NCBI GenBank assembly: GCA_040226215.1
Contig: JAVKFF010000043.1
Location: 1-19,930, forward strand
DNA from: JAVKFF01 sp040226215
GTDB taxonomy: Bacteria > Pseudomonadota > Alphaproteobacteria > DSM-16000 > Inquilinaceae
DNA length: 19,930 nt
Direction of reading: 5' to 3'
Shown: positions 14,067 through 19,930 of the stretch, in pieces
Layout of the letters: every line of letters starts with the position of its first letter
Position numbering within the stretch: position 1 is the stretch's first letter
Made by a program: the position numbers and the translations under genes
Notes under the pieces: generated by a model
Told to the model about the DNA's origin: nothing
The model's database searches: none
The model's input: the letters and a program-made list of their open reading frames with translations, nothing else

Positions 14067-16097
14067 TTACCCCTCCAGACCCTCCGGCACGGTGAGACCG
14101 GCGGCGCGCAGGCCCTGGGCGAGGACAGTGCGGTCCTCGGGTCGGCGGAACGGGTTGACGTGGAAGAACCAGCGGGCCGGCTCGTCAGGTTCGGCCGGCC
14201 GGCCGAAGGTGATGTTGCGCTCGAACGCGGTGCGGAAACGGGCGATCGAGCGGCGGGCTTCCCGTTCGAGGCCCTGGGCCGCCTGGGCGATGGCGATGAA
14301 GGCGCTCTGGTCGGTGGCGATCTCCGGTGCCCGGCTCGCCTGCTCGACCGCGTCGGCGTATCGCCCCTGCATCAGCGCCGGCGTCGCGGTGAAGACGAAG
14401 TACCAGTCGTCGTGGAAGGGGTTGAGGCGCACGGCGCGGCGGGCGAGGTCGGCGGCTTCCTGGTGCGCCCCCAGATAGCAGAGACCGAGCGCGATCTGGA
14501 TCACCGTGTCGGCGTCGTTGGGATTCAGCATCTCCGCCCGCCGCAGGTGCTGCTCGGCGCGCGCGAAATCGCGCCGGTAGAGCAGGATGCGCCCCAGGAT
14601 GAACTGTGTGACGTGGTCGGTGTCGTCGAGGCCGACGCCGATCGAGGCGTATTCGTGGGCATAGCGTTCGTTGGCCGGCCAATCGGCCCAGGCGTGGCAG
14701 GTCCACTGGTTGAAATGGGTGAGTGAAAGGCCGGCATAGGCGCGCGCGAAGCTGGTGTCGATCTCCAGCGCCCGCTTGAACAGGAGCCGCGCCTGGGTGT
14801 GCGATTCCGGACGGCCGCTGCGCAGGAGATCGACGCCGCGCAGCCAGCAGTCATAGGCGTTGAGGTCGCCGAGCGGCTTGGGCCGGGCCTCGCGCAGCAA
14901 CGCCTCGTCGATACGCACCGCAAGCGCCCCGGCGACGGCCCGGGCGAGCGCGTCCTCGAGCGCCGGCAGCTCGTCGAGCCGGTCGGCGAAGCGCTGTGTC
15001 CAGACCACGTGCCGCGTGGTCACGTCCATGATCTCCGCCGACACCCTGACACCGGCCTCCGCGCGCCGCACGCTGCCGCCGAGCAGATAGCGGGCGCCGA
15101 GCCGCCTTGCCGCGTCGACCAGATCCCAGCCGGCCGCCCTGGTCGCCTCCAGCGAGTGGGGCGCGATCACGCGCAGGCCGCGGAAGCGCGAGATCTCCTG
15201 GGTGAGGTCGGCGGCGAAGATGCGGGCGAAGACGGCGTCCGCCTCGCCGTCGCCGAGATCGGCGAAGCTGGCGACAGCAACGACCGGAAGGCCGCCGGAG
15301 TCGGCGGCATCGCCGCGTGCGGCGCCCGCATCCGGACCCGCGCGGACGCGGCTTTCCTGACGCTCGCGGATCTCCGCATGCAGCGACTCGATCTCGTCGG
15401 AGGGCGGCACGCCGAGCTCCGACATCAGCGCCTTGCGGCAGCGTTCGTATTGCTTCAGCGCCGCGCCCAGCGCGCCGCGATCGAGATGGAAGCGGATCAG
15501 CCGGGTATGGGTTTCCTCGTCACCCGGATCGGTGGCGAGCAGCACCTCCGCCAGCGCCAGTACCCGGTCGACATCGCGCACCGCGATCGCCCGGTCGAGG
15601 GCCTGACGGCCGGCGGCGGCGCGCAATTCGGTCACCCTGGCCGTCTCGCGCTGGCGCCAGTCGTCGAAGGGTTCGCCAAGATTGGGCAGGCCGGTCAGCA
15701 AGCCCTCGTCCGCCGACGCCGGCAGGTCGCCGCTGCGCAGGGCGGCAAGGTCGATGTCCGCGCTCGCGGGGTCGAAGGTGACCGCGGCCTGGTCGGCCCG
15801 CAACACGGTCGGGGCTGGGGGCAGGGCGCGGCGGATCTGGCTCAGCGCCTGGCGCAGGCTGGCGCGCGCCTGCTCCCCCTCGACCCGCGACCAGAGCAGG
15901 TCGCAGAGGGCCTCGCGGGTCACCGCATCGCCGGCATGGGCCGCCAGATAGTAGAGCAGCGCCGCCGCCTTGCGCGAGCGCAGCGCGACGGGTCGGCCGT
16001 CGAGGCTGATCCGCCCCGGGCCGACGAGCTGGATCGAAAGGCGCGCGCGGTCGCCGCTGTCGCTACTGAGGGTCACTGGGGAAATGGCATAATCCAT
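14067..16097 (-). CDS. wHTH-BTAD transcriptional regulator with TolB-like and TPR domains
   Basis: This 676-residue protein resembles SARP/AfsR-type activators without an NTPase domain. Residues about 20-105 form a winged helix-turn-helix of the OmpR type (LRSRKAAALLYYLA, then REALCDLLWSRVEGEQARASLRQALSQIRR). Residues about 115-245 match the bacterial transcriptional activator domain (BTAD; LDRGALGAALKQYERCRKAL). Residues about 270-400 resemble the TolB-N-like module seen in adenylate-cyclase-type regulators (VVAVASFADLGDGEADAVF, then GARYLLGGSVRR). TPR-like helices fill about 405-620. It starts 58 nt after the aldehyde dehydrogenase gene on the same strand, so it is probably the last gene of that unit and may control it. 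The ATG at 16097 has a G-rich but poorly spaced ribosome site, so a GTG seven codons downstream is possible. No membrane segment is seen. The effector is unknown. Confidence 0.85.
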   Translation of the reverse strand: MDYAISPVTLSSDSGDRARLSIQLVGPGRISLDGRPVALRSRKAAALLYYLAAHAGDAVTREALCDLLWSRVEGEQARASLRQALSQIRRALPPAPTVLRADQAAVTFDPASADIDLAALRSGDLPASADEGLLTGLPNLGEPFDDWRQRETARVTELRAAAGRQALDRAIAVRDVDRVLALAEVLLATDPGDEETHTRLIRFHLDRGALGAALKQYERCRKALMSELGVPPSDEIESLHAEIRERQESRVRAGPDAGAARGDAADSGGLPVVAVASFADLGDGEADAVFARIFAADLTQEISRFRGLRVIAPHSLEATRAAGWDLVDAARRLGARYLLGGSVRRAEAGVRVSAEIMDVTTRHVVWTQRFADRLDELPALEDALARAVAGALAVRIDEALLREARPKPLGDLNAYDCWLRGVDLLRSGRPESHTQARLLFKRALEIDTSFARAYAGLSLTHFNQWTCHAWADWPANERYAHEYASIGVGLDDTDHVTQFILGRILLYRRDFARAEQHLRRAEMLNPNDADTVIQIALGLCYLGAHQEAADLARRAVRLNPFHDDWYFVFTATPALMQGRYADAVEQASRAPEIATDQSAFIAIAQAAQGLEREARRSIARFRTAFERNITFGRPAEPDEPARWFFHVNPFRRPEDRTVLAQGLRAAGLTVPEGLEG

Positions 16098-16129
16098 CCC
16101 CCCTTTGGGTGGAAGTGTCCGATGCGCGG

Positions 16130-16143
16130 GGCGGGGCCCCGCC
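16130..16143. repeat. 14-bp perfect palindrome between aldehyde dehydrogenase and regulator genes
   Basis: GGCGGGGCCCCGCC reads the same on both strands and lies in the 58-bp gap before the regulator start. It could be an operator or a weak hairpin (5-bp stem, 4-nt loop). No T-run follows, and GC-rich DNA makes chance palindromes common. Confidence 0.3.
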
Positions 16144-16155
16144 AGGCCGTTCCAG

Positions 16156-17673
16156 CTAGTCCGGCACCGGGCCCGCCCAGGGCAGCGGGCCGTCGCCGAG
16201 ACCCCAATAGAGGCTCTTCTGGTTCATGTACTGGCGGATGCCGAGGCGTCCCTTCTCGCGGCCGATGCCGCTGTCCTTGATGCCGCCGAAGGGGGTGGAG
16301 ATGGAGAACTGCTTGTAGGTGTTGATCCACACCATGCCGGTCTCCAGCCGCCTCGCGACGCGCCAGATGCGGCGGTAGTCCGAGGACCAGATGCCCGAGG
16401 CTAGGCCGTAGACGCTGTCATTGGCCTGGGCGATCAGGTCGTCCTCGTCGCGGAAGGGCATGACGACGAGCACGGGGCCGAAGATTTCCTCCCGCGCGGT
16501 GCGGCTGTCATTGCCGAGGCCGGCGATGATGGTGGGCCGGTAGTAGGTGCCGCGGTCATAGTCCGGCCCCTCGGGCGCGGCGCCGCCGGTCAGCACACGG
16601 CCGCCCTCCCGGCGCGCGACATCGACAAGGCCCGCGACGGAGTCGCGGTGCTCGGCGGTGATCAGCGGGGCGACCTGGGTCGCCGGGTCGTGCGGATGAC
16701 CGACCCTGAGCGCCTCGGTCGCCCGGACCAGGCGGTCGACGAAGGCGTCGAAGATCGGCGCCTCGACGAAGAGGCGCGAGCCAGCGATGCAGGACTGGCC
16801 GGAAGAGGAGAAGATGCCGAAGAGGATGCCGGCGACCGCCTGCTCGGCATCGGCGTCGGCGAAGACGATGGTCGGCGACTTGCCGCCGAGCTCCAGCGAG
16901 ACCGGCATCATCTTGTCGGCCGCCACATGGGCGATGCGCTTGCCGGTCGCCGTGCCGCCGGTGAAGGAGACCTTGGCGATGTCGGGATGGCGGATCAGCG
17001 TATCGCCGACCTCGCCGCCGGAACCGGGCAGCGCCGAGAACAGGCCCCGGGGCAGGCCCGCGGCCTCGATCGCGCGGGCCAGTTCCAGGCAGACCAGCGG
17101 CGACCAGCTGGATGGCTTCAGGACCACGGCATTGCCCGCCGCCAGGGCCGGCGCCACCTTCTGCGCGTCCGAGGCGATCGGCGAGTTCCACGGCGTGATC
17201 GCGGCGATGACGCCCATCGGCTCGTGGACGCTCATGGTCAGGTAGTCGCCGCGCTGCGGGGTGATCTCCTCCTCATGCGTCTCGAGGGCGGCGGCGAAAT
17301 AGCGGAAGGTGCCGGCCGCGCTGGCCACCAGGGCGCGCGTCTCGGTCAGCGTCTTGCCGGTGTCGAGCGTCTGGGTCTGGGCGATGGTCTCCGCCCGCTT
17401 CTTCAGCTCCTCGGCGATGGCGTGGAGGTATCCCGCGCGTTCGTGCGGCTTGAGGTTGGCCCAGCCGGGCTCGCGCATCGCCTGCCTGCCGACGGCGACG
17501 GCTTCGTCGACATCCGCCTTGGAGGCGGCGGCGACGGTGGCGGTCAGCGTGCCGTCGGCCGGGAAGCGCGACTCGATGGGCGTGCCCTTGCCATGGCGCC
17601 ATTCGCCGGCGACGTAGATCGGGCTCATGTCACCGGCGATGCCGCCGACGGAGATGCTGTGCGGTAGGGTCAT
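16156..17673 (-). CDS. NAD(P)-dependent aldehyde dehydrogenase (betaine/semialdehyde type)
   Basis: This 505-residue protein is a full-length classical ALDH. Catalytic residues are N163 in ITPWNSP, K186 in VVLKPSSW, E261 in LELGGKSP, and nucleophile C295 in SSGQSCIAGSR. The C-terminal signature is FGGIKDSGIGREKG. It resembles the betaine-aldehyde and 2-hydroxymuconic or succinic semialdehyde branches. It starts 13 nt after the aspartate-dehydrogenase-like stop, with no clear ribosome site. An internal ATG at 17628 (M16, MSPIYVAGEW) is closer to the usual family N-terminus, so the first 15 residues are uncertain. In the context of a TPP enzyme and an amino-acid dehydrogenase, it may oxidise the aldehyde made by decarboxylation of a 2-oxo acid (inference). 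Confidence 0.93.
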   Translation of the reverse strand: MTLPHSISVGGIAGDMSPIYVAGEWRHGKGTPIESRFPADGTLTATVAAASKADVDEAVAVGRQAMREPGWANLKPHERAGYLHAIAEELKKRAETIAQTQTLDTGKTLTETRALVASAAGTFRYFAAALETHEEEITPQRGDYLTMSVHEPMGVIAAITPWNSPIASDAQKVAPALAAGNAVVLKPSSWSPLVCLELARAIEAAGLPRGLFSALPGSGGEVGDTLIRHPDIAKVSFTGGTATGKRIAHVAADKMMPVSLELGGKSPTIVFADADAEQAVAGILFGIFSSSGQSCIAGSRLFVEAPIFDAFVDRLVRATEALRVGHPHDPATQVAPLITAEHRDSVAGLVDVARREGGRVLTGGAAPEGPDYDRGTYYRPTIIAGLGNDSRTAREEIFGPVLVVMPFRDEDDLIAQANDSVYGLASGIWSSDYRRIWRVARRLETGMVWINTYKQFSISTPFGGIKDSGIGREKGRLGIRQYMNQKSLYWGLGDGPLPWAGPVPD

Positions 17674-17686
17674 CGGTTCGGGCTCG

Positions 17687-18478
17687 TCAGATCTGGATCG
17701 CCGCGTCGCGGTTTATCAGGGCGCGCGCCACGCTGAGCGCGGTCAGTGCCGATGTGCGGGGATTGTCCGGGCTCGGCCTGCCCTCGAGCTGGATGGTGAA
17801 GCGCCCGCTCGCCCCCTCGGCAACGATCTCGTGCACATTGCCCCGCACCTTGGGGTCGGCGATCATCTCGACCTCGGTCTGGTCGAGGCCGAGGCCGGCC
17901 AGCGCCACGGTCGCCGCGACATTGGCGTTCTTGGGATAGGCCAGGGCCGCCTCCCGGGCCGTGCCGCGGTAGAAGACGGTGGCTTCGCTCAGCGCCTTGA
18001 GGTCGACCGCGTCCTCGGCCGGGCTGCCGGCCCAGGCGGCCGGCGGCTTGCGCGAGCGGTAGGCGACGCTGCTGAGCCCGCCGAAGCGCATGGCGGCCAG
18101 CGCGTCGATGCCGCCGATGGCGCCTGATGGCAGGAGGAGCTGGCCGCCGCCCCGCTGCGCGGCATTGCTCAGCGCCGCCTCGATGCGGGCATCGGCCAGG
18201 GCGCCGATCGAGATGACAATCAGGTCGATGCCGGCCGCCAGCACGGCCGGACCGTAGGCGCGCACGGCTTCCTGGCCGGCGCATTCGGCGACCACGGAGG
18301 GGCGCTCGACGATCAGGTCAACCATGTCGGTGAAGACCGGCAGCCCGCTTTCCGCCGCCGTGGCCTCGCGGCCGGGGCGCAGCAGCAGGCCGGCGATGCG
18401 CCCGGCCTCGCAGCGCCGGACAAGGTCGATCGCCGTGCGCGCGATCCCGCCATAGCCGATGATGCCGATGGACTGCAT
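17687..18478 (-). CDS. nadX: L-aspartate dehydrogenase family protein
   Basis: This 263-residue protein has normal family length. The N-terminal Rossmann motif IGYGGIA lies at 7-13. Family signatures are AECAGQEAV (64-72), VISIGALAD (88-96), LLLPSGAIGGIDAL (114-127), PKNANVAAT (182-190), GNVHEI (213-218; H216 matches the catalytic histidine) and DNPRTS (238-243). Characterised members interconvert aspartate with iminoaspartate or oxaloacetate using NAD(P). The gene starts 18 nt after the TPP-enzyme stop and ends 13 nt before an aldehyde dehydrogenase gene. No nadA or nadC is nearby, so a catabolic role on aspartate or a similar acidic amino acid (cysteate, for example) is more likely than NAD synthesis. 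The gene symbol is that of the family and does not assert NAD synthesis. Confidence 0.88.
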   Translation of the reverse strand: MQSIGIIGYGGIARTAIDLVRRCEAGRIAGLLLRPGREATAAESGLPVFTDMVDLIVERPSVVAECAGQEAVRAYGPAVLAAGIDLIVISIGALADARIEAALSNAAQRGGGQLLLPSGAIGGIDALAAMRFGGLSSVAYRSRKPPAAWAGSPAEDAVDLKALSEATVFYRGTAREAALAYPKNANVAATVALAGLGLDQTEVEMIADPKVRGNVHEIVAEGASGRFTIQLEGRPSPDNPRTSALTALSVARALINRDAAIQI

Positions 18479-18496
18479 GGCGGCGGGCCTGGCCGG

Positions 18497-19930
18497 CTAC
18501 TTGCCGCCGACCGGCGGTCCGGCGAAGGTGACGCCGAAGGGTCCGATCGCCGTCATGTCGATCTCCAGGACGGTGGTGCCGCCCTTGGCCAGCGCCGCGC
18601 CGATCAGCCCGTCGACGCCGTCGAGCGCCGTCACGACCTGGTAGGCGCAGCCGAAGGCCCGGGCCAACACCGCGAAATCGGGCGACAGCAGGTCGGTATA
18701 GCCGCGCCTGCCGCCATAGGCGGCGTCCTGGATGTTGCGGATGACGCCGTAGCCGCGGTCGTTCATCAGCAGGATGACCAGCGTGATGCCGCTTTCGATG
18801 GCGGTGGCGAGCTCGCCCGGGTTCAGCATGAAGCCGCCGTCGCCGATAAGCGCGATCACCGGCCGGCCTGTCGCCTGGCCCGCGCCGATGGCGTGTTGCA
18901 GGCCCTGGCCGATGCCGCCGCCCACCGCGTGGACCGTGCGGCCGGGCCGGTCGACCGGCGGCAGCCGGTTGCCCCAGATCGAGTTGGAGAGCGTGATATC
19001 GCGCACCCAGATCCCGTCCGTCGGCATGGCTGCCGTCACCGCCTCGGCGAGCGCTGCATAGGGGCCGGCCTCCGCCTTCAGGCGGTTGAGGTTGGCGGCG
19101 CGGGCCGCTGCAACCTTGTCCGCCCAGCCCGCGTCGGGCCGCCAGTCGGCCGGCAGGGCGTCGGCCAGCCGGGCGAGCACGTCCGCGCAGTCGCCGAGGA
19201 TCAGCGCCTCGGATGGATATCCGCGCTCCGCCGCCGCGGGGTCGATGTCGATGCGCAGCCGGCGCTCGGGCAGGGCCACGGCGTAGGTGCGGGTCTCGTT
19301 GGAGCGCAGATGCGAGCCGGCGACGATCATCAGGTCGCTCTCTCGGTAGAGCGCCTCGCTGGCCGGTGTCGCGGCGAAGCTGCCGAGCGTCATGGCGTGC
19401 CGCTCGTCGACCGTGCCGCGGCCCTGCACGCTGGTGACGATCGCCACGCCCCGGTCTGCCAGAGCAGTCGCCGCCCGCGCCGCGCCACGCGCACCGCCAC
19501 CGAGCCAGAGCACGGGCCGGCGGGCGGACCGCAACGCGGCGACGAGCGGGGCGATGTCGGGCCGGTCGTCCTCGGACGGTCCGGCCAGCGGGTCGCCGCC
19601 GGACGCCTCGCCCGTCACCGCCTTCTGGACGTCGATCGGGATCTCGACCGACACCGGCCCCGTGGGGGCCGCCAGCGCGGTGGCGATGGCGCGGCGCAGT
19701 ACCGGCACCGCCTCCTCCGGCCGGGCGATGCGGAAGAAGGCCTTGGAGCAGCCCTTCAGCAGGCCCGGCTGGTCCGGCGCCTCGTGGATGAAGCCCCAGC
19801 CGCGGTCGAGATAGGGGCTGTCGATCTGGCCGGTCAGGTGGATCAGCGGGGTGCCGGCGGTCATCGCCTCGACCAGCGCGCCGGCGCCGTTGCCGGCCCC
19901 GGTGCCGGTCGAGGTGACGGCGACGGCGGA
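18497..19930 (-). CDS. Thiamine-pyrophosphate-dependent enzyme (acetolactate synthase/2-oxo-acid decarboxylase family), 5' end outside window
   Basis: The last 477 codons are visible, and the N-terminus (about 70 residues, with the cofactor-activating glutamate region) lies beyond the right edge. The frame is continuous through 19930. The first residues, AVAVTSTGTGAGNGAGALVEAM, are typical of the TPP-enzyme pyrimidine domain, so the internal ATG at 19864 is not the start. A central domain (RPVLWLGGGARG, then SHLRSNETR) leads to the pyrophosphate domain with the GDGG motif (codons at 18844-18833) and MND about 25 residues later, the usual GDG-x-N magnesium/TPP site. The family spans acetolactate synthase, benzoylformate, oxalyl-CoA, phosphonopyruvate and sulfopyruvate decarboxylases. 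The neighbouring amino-acid dehydrogenase and aldehyde dehydrogenase favour a 2-oxo-acid decarboxylase over acetolactate synthase, for which no small-subunit gene is visible. Confidence 0.88.
   Translation of the reverse strand, partial: SAVAVTSTGTGAGNGAGALVEAMTAGTPLIHLTGQIDSPYLDRGWGFIHEAPDQPGLLKGCSKAFFRIARPEEAVPVLRRAIATALAAPTGPVSVEIPIDVQKAVTGEASGGDPLAGPSEDDRPDIAPLVAALRSARRPVLWLGGGARGAARAATALADRGVAIVTSVQGRGTVDERHAMTLGSFAATPASEALYRESDLMIVAGSHLRSNETRTYAVALPERRLRIDIDPAAAERGYPSEALILGDCADVLARLADALPADWRPDAGWADKVAAARAANLNRLKAEAGPYAALAEAVTAAMPTDGIWVRDITLSNSIWGNRLPPVDRPGRTVHAVGGGIGQGLQHAIGAGQATGRPVIALIGDGGFMLNPGELATAIESGITLVILLMNDRGYGVIRNIQDAAYGGRRGYTDLLSPDFAVLARAFGCAYQVVTALDGVDGLIGAALAKGGTTVLEIDMTAIGPFGVTFAGPPVGGK

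Noticed and set aside
19864..19866. ATG at 19864 as start of the TPP enzyme
   Set aside because: Conserved TPP-enzyme sequence continues upstream to the window edge in the same frame, so this methionine is internal.

Overview
The window is GC-rich, densely packed bacterial DNA. Codon use, the heterotetrameric sarcosine oxidase operon and the short palindromic interspersed repeats all suggest an alphaproteobacterium, perhaps Rhodospirillales-like or Hyphomicrobiales-like (inference; there is no rRNA or other taxonomic marker). It encodes metabolic enzymes plus one large regulator. I see no tRNA, rRNA, IS element, phage gene or CRISPR array.

Layout. (1) 1-4687, minus strand: a sox-type operon in the order soxB-soxD-soxA followed by a gene cut by the left edge, probably soxG. 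It encodes a heterotetrameric sarcosine oxidase or a close relative such as N-methylglutamate dehydrogenase. A plausible sigma70-like promoter lies at 4750-4778. (2) 4991-9847, plus strand: N-formylglutamate amidohydrolase-like protein, glutamine-synthetase-like ligase, aldehyde dehydrogenase and iron-containing alcohol dehydrogenase. This set looks like a gamma-glutamylation pathway for a small amine, with an amino alcohol such as ethanolamine or N-methylethanolamine as the best guess. (3) 10013-12316, minus strand: two adjacent paralogues of the MetE catalytic (zinc) domain. (4) 12552-13886, plus strand: a TTC38-like tetratricopeptide protein. (5) 14067-19930, minus strand: a thiamine-pyrophosphate (TPP) enzyme cut by the right edge, an aspartate-dehydrogenase-family protein, an aldehyde dehydrogenase and a wHTH-BTAD-TPR regulator, probably one transcription unit.

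How the genes may work together. The Sox complex would demethylate sarcosine to glycine. The divergent gamma-glutamyl cluster could feed it, because gamma-glutamylated N-methylethanolamine would yield sarcosine and gamma-glutamylated ethanolamine would yield glycine. The right-hand cluster reads as an amino-acid to 2-oxo-acid to aldehyde to acid route (dehydrogenase, TPP decarboxylase, aldehyde dehydrogenase) with its own regulator. Both routes are inferred from gene content.

Non-coding structure. A palindromic repeat of about 130 bp occurs twice (9851-9980 and 13906-14036), filling both convergent intergenic gaps. A perfect tandem 11-bp repeat (12431-12452) lies in the divergent gap between the MetE-like pair and the TPR gene.
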